Below, piece after piece: positions 33,650 through 44,877 of a stretch of DNA of 64,000 nucleotides. The notes beneath the pieces were generated by a model, which saw only the letters and a program-made list of their open reading frames with translations, searched no databases and was not told the origin of the DNA. The stretch comes from Neoechinorhynchus agilis (lineage: Eukaryota; Acanthocephala), in contig CM121341.1 in the NCBI GenBank assembly GCA_051530055.1, forward strand, positions 10,912,001 through 10,976,000. The letters are read 5' to 3'. Position 1 is the stretch's first letter, and each line of letters opens with the position of its first letter. The position numbers were made by a program, and so were the translations under genes.

Positions 33650-34400
33650 TCTAATCAAGGAATCTACAACTTGACCGTCAAAATAAAACACGCTTTTCAT
33701 CAGCTCGCTGAAAGCGCCGTTTAACATTCGAAGAAAACAAGAAGAATTATAGTGAATCTTTATCTGAGTGTTAATAATTTAAAGAGAAGTTATCAAAGCA
33801 TTGAACATCAACAAAAAATAGTGACGTTTTCAGTGTTCTATACGAAAGAAATTAAACGTCGATGATGCGAATTGAAGGCTAACTGTTGGCTATTTCTGTT
33901 TTTTAGATGTTGCAAAAATGTAGTTAGGTCTTTAGTGTATTTTTTCAGAAGCAGGAGATTAAAAATGTGCCTTTCAGAATTTTATCCGCTTTTCTTTGCT
34001 CAAAACGCCGGGCTTGGTTACGCGGAATTTTGTTCCTGGATGACCTTGGAAGGAAGCACATTTTTCCACACATTTCTGAAAAAAACGGATTTGCCTGAGA
34101 TACTTTGAAGACGTACTACTGCCCTACAAGCAGACGTCCTAAGTAAGAAACAATGCACACAACTGGGCGCTAAAGAGTGACGACCCGGCGGACTATTTAC
34201 CCTTCCTGAGTTCGCGATTTAAGGCCGATTGTGCAACCACAAAACCTAGCAAGAAAGCCCTAATCGTTACATTGAGATTCTCACCATCGTTGGGCGATGA
34301 AACAAGCGATTGAAAATATTTGCTCATCTTTGTCGGAGACTAAAAAGATCTCTACTCAGGGGATAAATCGAATGTTCGCTCAAAACGGCTACGGGAATCG
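33650..34400. other. Intergenic, no gene recognised
   Basis: Upstream of PNPO. A small frame at 33872-34105 lacks family features. From about 34110 the base composition becomes more GC-rich and merges into the repeat that ends in tail family T. Confidence 0.4.
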
Positions 34401-34735
34401 GTAAGTCGAGAGGCTTAAACGTCGACCAGAATCTTTTGGCGAACATCGCCGAGTAAGAAGGAAAAGAATAGCGATTCCTTACCGATCCTCGGGGTCCCAT
34501 TTGTTAGCGAGGGATTCACAAGCGACATGACCAACCTTACAAGCGCTCCTGCAAGAAATAAAGCCCAATTACCACCAGAACGGACCTTCCAACCCGACCG
34601 GGTATTCCCACCCGCCCGGACTCGTAATCCACTCCACAATCACTAGCCAGATTCTTATCCAATCAGAACTCCAGTGTTTATGAGGGCCCAAAAAATCCAT
34701 TGGTCCTCTTAATAAAACGTGTTATTATTATTTTC
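34400..34735 (+). repeat. 3'-tail repeat family T, copy 2
   Basis: Contains CCCGACCGGGTATTCCCACC, then ATCAGAACTCCAGTGTTTATG, a hairpin GAGGGCC/TGGTCCTC around 34683-34709 and AATAAAACGTGTTATTATT. Same organisation as copies at 5880, 53100 and 60720. Confidence 0.6.
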
Positions 34736-34918
34736 AAGTGCCGTGAAGTACCCAAGCGAGATACTCTTTGGACCTTTTGCCTGCGGAATCATTGCCCATC
34801 GCGTAAGAGGTGAAATGTGAGACTGAGCGAAGGTGATTGTAAAAAGGAGACGGCCAAAAAGAGACGTTTTATGGTGCTTAACCAAAGGAATGAGTTAGCC
34901 CCATCAATGTCATTTTAT

Positions 34919-35012
34919 AGCATCCTCTCTTAGATTGTTTTTCAGGACCATGAAGAAGGAGTAAAACTTCGAAATATTGGCGTCGAAAATAAACATTTGT
35001 TTCAACCGCGTA
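34919..35012 (+). repeat. PLE-type tail repeat (inverse copy at 57244-57330)
   Basis: AGCATCCTCTCTTAGATTG, TTTTTCAGGACCATGAAG, GGAGTAAAACTTCGAAATAT and AAAATAAACATTTGTTTCAA recur on the minus strand at 57244-57330. The AUGAAGA, GGAGU/ACUUC, GAAAUAUU order resembles the hammerhead-like modules, with the first C displaced. Confidence 0.55.
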
Positions 35013-35145
35013 TAGTGCTGAAATAAAGATAAAAACACTTTTGAGTAATAATTACGATTTGTTTGTACGTTTTCGACTCAGAATATTTTGCTGATTCTCA
35101 GAAAATTTATTCTACAAATATACTTGAGCAATAACAATGCGGCGA

Positions 35146-36540
35146 CTAAAAGGCTATAGGTCTTGAGTTTCGTGTGTCTATTTGCTTTTGGCAATAGACA
35201 CAAAGAAGATGTCCACCTTGATGAACGGTTCGTCCGCGTGTTCCGGTCGTTGATGCACTTAGCGAAACTATATGTCCACATGACAACCTCACTGGTGGAT
35301 TTCTTGGAGTATCGGGTTTTCTAAGCACCGGACACAGAAAATACGAATGGTACAAAAAAGGCTCTTGGTGTAGTTTAACAGCCGAATTGAATACTCGTTC
35401 GCAATAAGTCTTGAGATCGAGATTGTTGACTTCTGACTGTTCCCTTGCAACCTTTCCCACCTTTGTAACAGTATCACAAATCTGACGGCCGGCATGAAGA
35501 CATACCGTCAACGCATTAAAGCACCGAGCAGCATTTTCATTTGAACGAGGATCCATAATGCATAGAACGCAAGCGAAATCCCTTTGGAACGTTTCTATAC
35601 ATTTTTCCATATCTTCATCGTCCACGAGACTCGTTTGGAACAATTTTCGCATCAGCTTAGAAATCTGCGGGCTTTGCCGCAGTTCCGGACTACTGCTCTC
35701 TCTCAGATAGTCTAAAGCAGCGTTATGTTGGTTGCGACGGCACAAACTTATAAAATGCATTTGATCGATTCCTTTAAGAAAATTCTGAAGGCATTGTGGA
35801 ATGTACATATTGGCGCAATCGCCATTTCCATGGAGGTCTTTAAACCTTTCAAGAATCGCATCTGTGTCGAAGTGCGAAAGTCGATCCATAACCCACTCCC
35901 AGCTGTCGAATTGACGAAGAAGCTGACTAAAACTATCTATTCGTGGACACCGACCAATATCTACGCTTTCATTTACGAAAATCCTAGCGGCTTCGATTTC
36001 AGCCATTCGAAATAATCCAAGTCCTATGAGATTCTCAACTCCACACCGCTCTTCGTCACTTTCTATTAACCGAGGAACACAATGACCTCTAAATTTGAAC
36101 GGAACTGTAATTCGTGAAACTGATTTCTTGAAAGCTGATACGTTTTTGTGCATCTGCCTATGTTGAACTACGAAATTCGTAAATTTACCGAATATCTCGC
36201 GTCCGACTTGCAGTTTAGCTCCGTATTTATCTAAACTGCGGATCTGATCGATGGAGGAATCAATTGCGTACAGCATATCGTCAAATGTATTCGTTATAAA
36301 TGGTTCAAATGTCTTTGTGAACGTGTTCAGGGTTTCTGTGAGTGGATCCATGAGGCGTGCAAACTTTTCTTCACATGTCTCGGCATTAAGGCGGTCCATC
36401 TCGACTGTAAAGTTGTACATCATCTCCCCTTCTTCAATTAAACTGTCTTGTATTGGAGCTTCTCGAATTCGAAGGGCCGCTAGTGCACGATTGCGTTCCT
36501 GTCGTCGTCCACGAATGCTGAACTGTCCTCGGCGTTCCAT
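35146..36540 (-). CDS. RMND5-type subunit of the CTLH/GID E3 ubiquitin ligase
   Basis: A single 464-residue frame from ATG 36540 to TAG 35146, no intron needed. The N-terminal 200 residues are helical with no recognised motif. A CTLH-like helical region follows (MHFISLCRRNQHNAALDYLR, about residues 270-290). The C terminus has the degenerate RING of the Gid2/RMND5 type: FLCPVLRKPDTPRNPPVRL-SCGHIVS, then LLCVYCQKQ and a hydrophobic end RPIAF (human RMND5 ends in KRIIF). By family it is a core catalytic RING subunit of the CTLH complex, pairing with MAEA. MAEA was considered; the CPVLR and SCGHIVS strings favour RMND5. The protein is about 70 residues longer than human RMND5A and quite divergent. 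TTTCAG lies immediately before the ATG. Confidence 0.75.
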   Translation of the reverse strand: MERRGQFSIRGRRQERNRALAALRIREAPIQDSLIEEGEMMYNFTVEMDRLNAETCEEKFARLMDPLTETLNTFTKTFEPFITNTFDDMLYAIDSSIDQIRSLDKYGAKLQVGREIFGKFTNFVVQHRQMHKNVSAFKKSVSRITVPFKFRGHCVPRLIESDEERCGVENLIGLGLFRMAEIEAARIFVNESVDIGRCPRIDSFSQLLRQFDSWEWVMDRLSHFDTDAILERFKDLHGNGDCANMYIPQCLQNFLKGIDQMHFISLCRRNQHNAALDYLRESSSPELRQSPQISKLMRKLFQTSLVDDEDMEKCIETFQRDFACVLCIMDPRSNENAARCFNALTVCLHAGRQICDTVTKVGKVAREQSEVNNLDLKTYCERVFNSAVKLHQEPFLYHSYFLCPVLRKPDTPRNPPVRLSCGHIVSLSASTTGTRGRTVHQGGHLLCVYCQKQIDTRNSRPIAF

Positions 36541-36546
36541 CTGAAA
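36541..36546 (-). promoter_or_regulatory. Splice-acceptor-like TTTCAG abutting the RMND5 start codon
   Basis: Minus strand reads ...TTTCAG then ATG. A 3' splice site directly before the ATG suggests spliced-leader trans-splicing or a non-coding first exon. Sequence alone cannot tell which. Confidence 0.4.
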
Positions 36547-37020
36547 CGTTAATTCAAAAATGAATGACTAGGATTTCCTATTTAAAACGATTGATGAACA
36601 ATTATCTACTCAAAACATATCAGGCAAAATAAAGCTATCATCCAATCTTTTTCTGTTAGGACTATATTTCACTTGAATACTACTTCACCCAAAAGCCTTT
36701 TAAAGCTGTATTTTTTAACAAAAAGTGACAATAGTTGTAAGTCACAGCTATTTTGTTCAGTAAGCGAATCCTTATTAAATATTTTTCATCGATTTTCAAG
36801 ATAGAACGATCAGACATTCGCTTACACTCCGATGAGAATGAGTTTCTCTTGAGTAAAAATGTTTTTCCAACAGCACTTTGATTGTTTTAAACCGAGAAAA
36901 ACAACTTGAACTTTTTATCTGTCGAAGTTACATTGCTAAAGACGCTTTAATTATAAAGCTAAAATCTGCACGGCCAGTTCAATTTGGTAAAACTACTTTC
37001 AGATTAAAATTTAAATCTTT

Positions 37021-37480
37021 TCAAGTCTGGTTAGCCGGTTACATTTATTCTGTTTTGGAGTGTGGCCTTTTTTTCACGGCTGATAATTTTCCTTGGGAAC
37101 ACTTTCTACAGATATGGTTGAAGGAAGCGCATAAAATCACTTGATAACCTGATCCTTCACCTCCTCGGGAGGTATATGAGGATCCAGAGTGTTGAGTACA
37201 AAATTCATTACCGCATGGTTCAGCGGGGTATTAAGTGTGATTTCACGAGCTTCCCTTATCTAAGGTATCGGTGGGTTGTGTACCGAAGGAAAATAATCAG
37301 TCGTGGAAAAAGTTTCACAGCTAAACCGATCTCTTGCACCAGGGAAGCGCATAAAATCACACTTAAGGCCCTGTTGAACATTACGCGGATATGAGTTTCG
37401 TTAATCCCTCCGGATGCTCAGATACGTCCCGATTAGTCGGAACTCATAAGTGAGTTTCCTTCTCCCCTTAGCGAGGTATT
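37021..37480 (+). repeat. Dispersed repeat family U, copy 1
   Basis: Contains GTGTGGCCTTTTTTTCACGG, CTGATAATTTTCCTTGGG, AAGCGCATAAAATCACTTGA, CTCAGATAC and AACTCATAAGTGAGTTTCCT. Related copies lie at 38885-39080 and 58845-59060. Within this copy the TGATAATTTTCCTTGGG block recurs inverted at about 37275-37300 and the GCGCATAAAATCAC block recurs at 37347, so it has internal inverted and direct modules. No protein recognised; probably a non-autonomous transposon. Confidence 0.6.
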
Positions 37481-37785
37481 TCGTCCCCATTGTTTGTGAG
37501 TCATCGACGATCGTGGAGTTGAAGAGTCGTCGTGATTCAATCACTTCCCTGATGGAAGAGTAAGGGATGATCTAAAAACCTAATTAATATAACCGGCTTG
37601 CCAGGCGAAATGTATAAAAAGCGAGAAATCTAATTTAAATATTTAGACGTTTTCTTGGGTGCGGCAACCATCGGAATTCTCAAAAAAACTGAGCAAGATA
37701 TACCCAGGACTAAAAAAGACTAATTTAAATTGTCGATATGTGAGGAGAAAACGGGTCAGTATTTGATTATAATTATTGTTTAGAA

Positions 37786-37953
37786 GTCTTTAACCGGTAA
37801 ATAATGTTATTTTGCACTAAAAACGCATTGGGAACTTCGTCGAGTTCATCATCAGTTTGTTAGTTATTAAAAGACGCTCAAACAAACTGTTGATGAACCC
37901 GACAAGGTTCACCGAACGTTTTTAATCGAAAAAATTATATACCGGTTAAAGAC
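37786..37953. mobile_element. Foldback element 4
   Basis: Outer arms GTCTTTAACCGGT (37786) and ACCGGTTAAAGAC (ending 37953); inner arms around AACAAACTGTTGATGAACCC pair with the GAGTTCATCATCAGTTTGTT side. A partial copy of the right half seems to lie near 38525-38600. Inserted in intergenic sequence; no coding capacity. Confidence 0.6.
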
Positions 37954-38019
37954 CAGATTTTCGAATCAACTCTCCAAATACAGTTAGGCGAAATAACCAC
38001 CAATTCCCACTAGAACAGA

Positions 38020-38085
38020 CCCAACCGGATCGCTTGTTTGGAACAACTATGAACTCGAGTGCTTATGAGGACCCGGTTCTAGGCT
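38020..38085 (+). repeat. 3'-tail repeat family T, short copy 3
   Basis: GGAACAACTATGAACTCGAG and TGCTTATGAGGACCC match copy 1 and the inverted copy at 60.7 kb. The hairpin's second half and polyadenylation-type tail are missing. Confidence 0.55.
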
Positions 38086-38884
38086 TATGATCGTAGGTGC
38101 CTTAGCGAATAGAAAACAAGGAGCAATATTATCACCTCTAACACACAGATCATTGCTAGAGAAAACAAAAATACTCCAGAAAACGTCAATGTAATCGCGG
38201 CGAAAACAAAGTTCAAAACACGTGATCTGAGAAGTGCCTTTAACCAATACTACGTCATCACTGTTTAAATGTGCGGCACGAACACAAAAGAATGTTCTCG
38301 GATCGGAACTTGTTCCACGTCTTAATAGCCCGTGTTACATCAATTTCTGCGCTTTAACGTTTGGGCCTTTCTATTTGTCCAGTAACTTAAATACGAGGTT
38401 TCATCGTCGCTGTTTGTTTTATATTTTGTAAACAAGAAGTGTGATTTAGATATCTTTGTTAGATAATGATTTTTTTTGTTAAAGACTTTTCTGAACTCAC
38501 GCTTTGTCTTTCAATAACTAATAAATTAACGATGAATCTGAGGAAGTTCGCGTAACATTTTTAATGGAAAAAATTCGTCACCTATAACCCGCAAGGTACT
38601 CACATATCGACATTTTGACTAAACTTATTTTGAATTCTCTTTTCCCCGCCCTTCCTGTATATCAGATGATGTCATGCGACGCGAAAGAATTCTGTTTTCT
38701 TGCTTCCCATATAGATGATTCCTTCGCGTCAAACGATGTTTTTGGTTTATTGCTGTGTTTTGAGAACATCTTAATTATTTTTACTAGCTGGAAGTGTAGT
38801 GGTCAATCTCCAGGATGAATTGCAATAGTTCTCGAGTGAGCATCTCCTCATCAGTCATCGTTTGTAATCTTTTGGGATTTTAAA

Positions 38885-39080
38885 TATCTTTTTAGATCTC
38901 GATAGCCGGTTATATTTATTCTAAGTGATCACGAGCGAGAGAAAGGCCTTTTGCATGGATCACAAATCCGGACTGTTTAGCACAAAAATCATAAAACGTA
39001 TATGGTTCAGCGGGGTGTTAATCGATTTCGCGCTCTGCCCTTATCCTTGATTTAACGTGAACTCTGTGTGTGTGGCCGAC
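38885..39080 (+). repeat. Dispersed repeat family U, partial copy 2
   Basis: AGCCGGTTATATTTATTCT, ATATGGTTCAGCGGGGTGTT and a TTATCC segment match the 37-kb copy; the central portion is diverged. It ends about 130 bp upstream of the hnRNP coding start, so it may overlap that gene's promoter. Confidence 0.5.
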
Positions 39081-39206
39081 AAAAAATTATCCGTCGGGGT
39101 TCTTTATCATGCCGACGTTACTTTAACTTTGACGTCATACGCCTTTTAGACGCGAAAGAATCGTGTGCATTAGTTTCGACACCCGCACTCTCGTCCTTCC
39201 CATCTA

Positions 39207-39219
39207 TTTTTCCAGACAA
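39207..39219 (+). promoter_or_regulatory. Splice-acceptor-like site just before the hnRNP ATG
   Basis: TTTTTCCAG ends at 39215, four bases before the ATG at 39220. Consistent with spliced-leader trans-splicing or a cis acceptor after a non-coding exon. It supports the 39220 start over the upstream in-frame ATG at 39163. Confidence 0.45.
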
Positions 39220-40650
39220 ATGACATCGACAGTATTGAAGTCTCCGTCGCCAACCTCGCAGTTGACTGCTCTCCAACAGACTGAGGAAACATCCAGTTCA
39301 CGTCGGCGTGAAGGAAAAGTATTTGTAGGAGGTCTTCCTTGGAATACGGGCGAAGAGGCGCTTCGGCAATACTTTTCGGAATTTGGCACGATCAAGCACA
39401 TCAACATGATCACTGATCAGTCAACTGGTCGATCACGTGGATACGCTTTCGTCATATTCGAGAGTGAACGGAGTTTAAAGAAGGTATTTGACCGCAAGGA
39501 ACATAGAATAAGCGGAAAACGTGTTGACGTGAAGAATGCATTTCGTCGAAATGCTGAACCTCCAATTACAAAGTTATTTGTTGGTGGAGTAGATCTTCAA
39601 AGCCTTTCAGAATCGGATTTAAGAGAATACTTTGGAAGATTTGGTGAGATTGACCAAGTCGACATTCCTTATGATCGGGAGAAGAACGTTCCCCGGAACT
39701 TTTGTTTCATTACTTTCCTATCTGCTGAGTCCGTCGATGAAGCTGTTCAAGTTGGTCCCAAACATCGACTTGGTGGTCGATTAGTTGATGTAAAGAAAGC
39801 GACACCTCGTCCGGAGAATGGTATTCCTGGTAGACGTAGTGGTCCCGACATATACGGAGCTCTTCCAATGAATCCAATGTTCCATCGAGGATCTCCACGT
39901 GGAATCGTAGGACGTGGAAGCATGCGGGGAGGACGACGACCTCCTTATGGTGGACGAGATGATCAAATGTATCAAGGACCTGGGCAGTATCCACCAACCG
40001 ACTATCCTTACCCGCCACCGCAACAGCAACCACCGCCACGGATGCCCTATATGACACCACAACATGCGCCTCCTCAATTGATGGCTGGTTCTTACCCGCC
40101 TCCTAACGTCCCAACGGATCACTACCAAAGCTTGACAACGGCACAGTACCAGGTACCACCTAGTCAGTCCCAGTCAAAAGACAACAACGATTGGTCTTAT
40201 GACCGAACCAGTAGCCAAGCGACATCTACACCCTCGACTCCGGCTAAACAACCCACACAATCGGCCCAACAACAGCAGCCGCAACAACAACAGCAGCAGT
40301 ATCCTCCAACACCAGCTACTGGAGGGACTCCGGCTTCTGCTTCCGCTTACCAACCACCACCACCGCCGCCTACTCAGTACGGTGAAGACGCTGCTGCAAT
40401 GATGGCCGCTGCTGCGAATCCTTACTACCAACATATGTACCAAATGCAGGCCGCCGCTATGGCTATGGCGCCTACTACTCAAAGTAAGTCCCACTAAAAA
40501 AAGAAATTGATTCGCTTAATTTCCCCATAATAAATAGGTACCACCGGGAAGTATCCGGACGCAAAACGAGCCAGAGGACAGTCTACGCCGGGTAGGGGAG
40601 GTATCGCTGGTCCACAGCGCAGACAAGCGTATAACCCTTATGGAAGATGA
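39220..40650 (+). CDS. Two-RRM hnRNP (A/B, Squid/DAZAP1-like)
   Basis: Exon 1 is 39220-40483, a 54-bp intron (GTAAGT...ATAG) follows, and exon 2 is 40538-40650, giving 458 residues. Without splicing the frame would end at once (SKSH), so the intron is clear. RRM1 (about residues 33-106) has RNP2 VFVGGL and RNP1 RGYAFVIF. RRM2 (about 118-195) has LFVGGV and RNFCFITF. The linker and tail are rich in Arg/Gly (RGIVGRGSMRGGRRP), Pro, Gln and Tyr, with polyglutamine-like runs near residue 350. The end reads QRRQAYNPYGR. By family it is a nuclear/cytoplasmic RNA-binding protein acting in splicing, export or translation. An upstream in-frame ATG (39163) would add 19 residues and lies before the acceptor-like site. 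Confidence 0.9.
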
Positions 40651-40777
40651 GGTAGGTACATTGCTTTTAATATTTCTCTGTTTATTCTTACAATTTCTAT
40701 TTTCTCTGTTTTTTCATCATCAAAGACCATAGAGCGTTCAAATTTGTGGTGATCGTTGTCGTTTTGAGAGAGAGAAA

Positions 40778-40783
40778 AATAAA
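40778..40783 (+). terminator. Polyadenylation signal AATAAA of the hnRNP gene
   Basis: AATAAA lies 128 bp past the hnRNP stop codon, with a T-rich tract (from 40795) just after it. Position is reasonable for 3' end formation. Confidence 0.5.
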
Positions 40784-40799
40784 GCGCAAAAATTTTGTT

Positions 40800-41735
40800 T
40801 TTTTGTCGATTTATTGGCATTTATCGGTAAAAGTTCAGACAAAAGCGTCAATGATGAAAGGTAAAAGGTTAGAGTAATGGACGATCACTATTCCCAATTT
40901 TTCTTGTAACCGGAATTGTGAAACATTTCTATAGATTTAACAAAAACCGTCATTTTATACGGTCTCCGTTGTCTTTAAGGTAAATAAGTGCTGAGGCTCA
41001 CTTTATGACGGAACATCATCACTTTCGTCCATTTTGGTGCTATAAAATCTTCTCAAACTGAGACGTATACAAAAATCCTTGTTTTTTGTTTTGAAGATCG
41101 ATGCGCTCTACATATGCGCACGTATTTAGAGACGAAACCCATTGTTAGAAATGAAGTCGATCACTTTCGAAACTTTTTGGTCTAGCACTTTTGACCTTCA
41201 TGTTTACGGCAACGGTCGCCTTTCTGTTTCTCCTTAAAAAAAGAGAGAGGGAGAATAATACCGTTTAAATTCTGTACGAATAACTCGGGTTTGTTGCCAT
41301 GGCAACTAATAGTTATCATCTGACTATTAGATAACTTCTAAATGGTGGCGGGAAAATGTGCTGGCTAAGAGAATTATGCATAGACACTTCGCGGGACGTC
41401 AACTCTCGCTTTAGTCGGGTCAGATCGTTGCCTACGACAATAGCGCAAGAGCACACAGAACTTGGATCTTTGTTTCACTCACTGTGTCACGGTTTATTCT
41501 GCTTGAAAAGCAAATAGTTTTTTCTCCTTCTGTATCTGAGGTCATAAAGCGAGTCATTTTCGTTTGCCCAAGTGGAAATCTTAGTTTCGTTTGATCGTTC
41601 TTTTGAAAGTGTTAGGACTCATTACCACGATGTCCGACTCTGAACTGCTTGACTTGTTGTTACGAGACTACCAGTTGGTCGTCTTTTTCTTAACGAGAAT
41701 ATAAGCCGCGATAAAATTTCGCGATTTGTAATATC
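40800..41735. other. Intergenic upstream of citrate synthase
   Basis: No gene recognised. A short hairpin occurs at 41308-41330 (ATAGTTATCATCTGACTAT). A 24-codon frame at 41630-41704 (MSDSELLDLLLRDYQ...) lies just before the citrate synthase start and would be a uORF if the transcript includes it. Confidence 0.4.
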
Positions 41736-41747
41736 ATGTTGCAGACG

Positions 41748-43468
41748 ATGAACACTTTTATGTCAGGTTCAACGCTAAAGTTATTTATGGCCCTTAGACC
41801 TTCAGTGTTGTCTTGGATATTAGTGAGTATAAACGACGACCGAATCACCTTTGTTTTTCGCATAATACCTACTTTTTTTAGTACCGATCAATGTCTTCAA
41901 AGCCGGATGTACGTTTTATTGAGCGTGCTCTCGTTTCTTCCTTCAACGGTTTCTTTGTTCGTTAACAGATTCTAAAGGAAAGGATATCCGCGCAGATTCC
42001 CATTAGAGCTCAGGAAGTAGCCGAGTTTACAAAGTCACATGGGAATAAGGTCGTTGAGGAGGTTACGGTTGAGATGGTTTGTTCTCTTCGTGTTTTGAAA
42101 AGAAAGCCCCTTATTTAAACGCGGGCAAATTTATGTTCGTGGTGTAGGTTTATAAAGGTATGCGCGATATAAAATCATTGGTTACGGAGACGTCCCATTT
42201 GGACGCGAATGAAGGAATTCGGTATAGAGGATACACTTTGACTGAACTCAGTACTCTTTTGCCGACCGCGCCAGGCGGATCATCTCCGTTGGCCGAAGGC
42301 GTGTTTTGGCTTTTATTGACAAGTGAGATTCCTACTCATGATGAGGTTAGCAACTTTCTTTTCGATATACGTGCGCGAGGTTCTTTTTTAAAGTGTGTCA
42401 TTATTTTAAGGTTGAATGGCTTCGAGCGGAATGGCAGCGACGATGTACGTTGCCCGATTACGTGCTCAAGATTGTTCACTCATTTCCGAATGATCTACAT
42501 CCGATGGCTCAATTTTCAGCCGCTGTCACGGCAATGCACCGTGACAGTGTTTTTGAGCTTGAATATCATAGAGGAATTAAACGGTCGTTGTATTGGCAAC
42601 CTGTTTATGAAGACGCAATGAACCTTTTGGCTAGATTGCCTCGTTTGGCCTCTATGATCTATAACCATTCTTATGCCAACGACCATGATCTCAGTAGTCA
42701 AATTGGTGACAATCTCGATTTTACTCGCCAATTCTGCGAATTGATCGATTTGAAGGACCATGGAGCTATCGAATTTATGCGTCTCTACTTTTTCGGCCAT
42801 GCGTTCGTTTGATTTGGGCGAAGGGATTCTCTAATGTACACGAGTCTATAATTGCTCTTTTTAGGGACCATGAAGGTGGAAATGTGAGCGCTCATACTTG
42901 CCACTTGGTCGGAAGTGCTCTTTCGGATCCTTATCTTTCATTTGGAGCAGCTCTAAATGGACTTGCGGGTCCATTGCATGGAAGAGCAAATCAAGAATGT
43001 ATTGAGTTCATCAACAGTCTACTGTTAAAATGTCCTAATCCAAGCAAAGGCGACATTCAAGATTATCTGGAAAATACCCTAAAATCGGGACGTGTTATTC
43101 CTGGATGTGGACACGCTGTTCTCCGCGTTACCGATCCGAGATTCACACTTCTCAAAGATTTCGGACTCAAGCACTTTCCCGATGACGTACACCTCAAGAC
43201 TGCTAGCGCTCTCTATGATCTGGCACCTTCACTCTTGGCCAAAGCTGGAAAAGCCAAGAATCCATGGCCAAATGTCGATGGCATCTCAGGATCGCTTCTA
43301 TGGCATTATGGATTCAATCATGTGAACTTTTATACCATGTTGTTTGGTATTAGTAGATGTCTCGGCACAATGGCATCTTTGATATGGGATAGAGCTCTAC
43401 AAATGCCGCTAGAGAGACCAAAATCTCTTCCAACCCATATGTTCAAGGCACTTGTCGGTGCAAAATAA
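41748..43468 (+). CDS. CS: Citrate synthase, mitochondrial
   Basis: Six exons: 41748-41822, 41882-41908 (27-bp mini-exon), 41969-42076, 42148-42345, 42411-42802 and 42865-43468, about 467 residues. It condenses acetyl-CoA and oxaloacetate in the TCA cycle, in the mitochondrial matrix. The N terminus (MSGSTLKLFMALRPSVLSWI) suits a targeting peptide. Exon junctions were set by alignment: YRSMSSKPD-ILKERISAQIP, VTVEM-VYKGMRDIKSL, THDE-VEWLRAEW and MRLYFFGHA-DHEGGN. Catalytic residues are present: His in PLHGRANQ (about 305), His in PGCGHAVLR (about 350) and Asp in PWPNVDG (about 405). Donors are GTGAGT, GTACGT, GTTTGT, GTTAGC and GTTCGT; acceptors are weak. GCAG at 41741-41744 precedes the chosen ATG by three bases; an in-frame ATG at 41736 would lie before it. 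AATAAA is at 43638. Confidence 0.92.
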
Positions 43469-43469
43469 A

Positions 43470-44050
43470 CCATATTCGTAGTTGCATAATGATTTTCAAT
43501 GAATGACTGCTTTTTTAGCGTATTTTTTCCGATTTGTCCTAATGAATGTCAGATAATCCAAAATACTATTGACACACAATTTGTTTCTTGAACTTAACAA
43601 TCTGTATTGATTCGGGATTGAAATCTTTTTTAATTCTAATAAATTGTAGCAATCAAGATTAAGGCCAGAAAGTCCCGAATCATCGGCGCCGAGGAAAAAG
43701 CTCTGACAATCAAATATAACGGTTAGGTCGTCGCAAAAAAAATCGACACTGACTAAATTGTTCAACACAATTTTTTCCTTCCATGATTTTGATTTGAACG
43801 GTAATTGTAAATCTAATGCTATTTTCTATTTGAAAGTTGAAAATTGCAGCCGCTTCTTCAAAATTAAGACTCTAATTTAGTTTCTAAGGAAAAATCTCAT
43901 TGTTTCTGACCGCAAATTTCTTCATTCGGAATTTGGATAAAGTGATCGTTGCTGCTAGCTCAGAATGCCCTAATACTTTTTAATATTTATCGCTATTTAG
44001 ATTTGTTGTTTCTTATGAACGACCTCATGATCACGACGAGACGCTTCGCT
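43470..44050. other. Citrate synthase 3' region and intergenic
   Basis: Holds AATAAA at 43638-43643, a plausible citrate synthase polyadenylation signal. A minus-strand frame at 43496-43768 has no family features. The rest is A/T-rich with nothing recognised. Confidence 0.4.
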
Positions 44051-44055
44051 TATTG

Positions 44056-44877
44056 ATGTCTTTCGTTGTTATTCCGGCACGATATTCGATTCGGCGAGCA
44101 AAAGCTCAGATGGATATTCGCGCAATTTTAGAGGAGAAAAGAAGGGAACATAATTTAAAGCTTGTCGACACTCCCAAGAATTGGCAACTATTCTACAAAC
44201 GCAATGGTACTCGCTTTTTTAAATCACGTTATTGGATACTGCGAGAAATCCCTGAATTAATCACATCTTTTGATCTGGGCGATGGTCCATTTCACTACTT
44301 GGACGTCGGTTGTGGCGTTGGCGATCTTATTTTGCCTCTCTTAGAAGAACTACAACATTCTCTGAAAACAAAGAGGCCGATCGTCGGTCACGGTTGCGAT
44401 TTTGCGCAAGAAGCAATCAGGTTGGCACGGGAGAGATCTAACGATGTAGTCGATTTCTGGGTATGCGACTTGACCAATGTCGAAGGAAATCCTTTGCGGG
44501 ATCGTTTTAAACACGAAAAGGTGGATGCAGCCTCAATGGTCTTTGTTTTGTCTGCGATACGGCCAAACAAATTTGCGCGAGTGATTAACAACGTTTCCGA
44601 GGTTATGAAACAAGGCGGGTTTTTGTTTATTCGAGACTACGCTTCACAGGATCATGCCATTAATCAATTTGGACCGGAACAAAAGGTTTGTGACCGAGGA
44701 TTCGTGCGTTGCGACGGAACAAGGACTTACTTTTTTGAACCTCGTGAAATTATCGAACTGTTCTGTGAGCATTTTGAACCGGTAGATGTAAAAGTGGTCA
44801 CTAGGAAGACGGAAAACAGGAAAGAACAGAAATCCCTTGATCGATTCTTCGTTCAGGGAAAGTTTCTAAAGAAATAA
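44056..44877 (+). CDS. tRNA 3-methylcytidine methyltransferase (METTL2/6/8 type)
   Basis: A 273-residue frame from ATG 44056; an internal Met (MDIRAILEEKRREHN) is an alternative start preceded by GCTCAG, which could be an acceptor of an unseen upstream exon. Family landmarks in order: NWQLFYKRNGTRFFKSRYW (the signature 'W..FY..N...FF..R.W'), the SAM-binding LDVGCGVGDLILPLL, HGCDFAQEAI, DAASMVFVLSAIRP, GGFLFIRDYASQDHA, FVRCDGTRTYFF and VQGKFLKK at the C terminus. By family it installs m3C at position 32 of certain tRNAs. The size fits METTL6-like members; which paralog cannot be decided. Confidence 0.88.
   Translation: MSFVVIPARYSIRRAKAQMDIRAILEEKRREHNLKLVDTPKNWQLFYKRNGTRFFKSRYWILREIPELITSFDLGDGPFHYLDVGCGVGDLILPLLEELQHSLKTKRPIVGHGCDFAQEAIRLARERSNDVVDFWVCDLTNVEGNPLRDRFKHEKVDAASMVFVLSAIRPNKFARVINNVSEVMKQGGFLFIRDYASQDHAINQFGPEQKVCDRGFVRCDGTRTYFFEPREIIELFCEHFEPVDVKVVTRKTENRKEQKSLDRFFVQGKFLKK

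Noticed and set aside
39710-40494. Minus-strand frames of 106-116 residues opposite hnRNP
   Set aside because: Shadows of a compositionally biased exon; the plus strand has two RRMs.
41630-41704. 24-codon frame before citrate synthase as a separate gene
   Set aside because: Too short, no family; at most a uORF, and it is removed if the transcript is trans-spliced at 41744.
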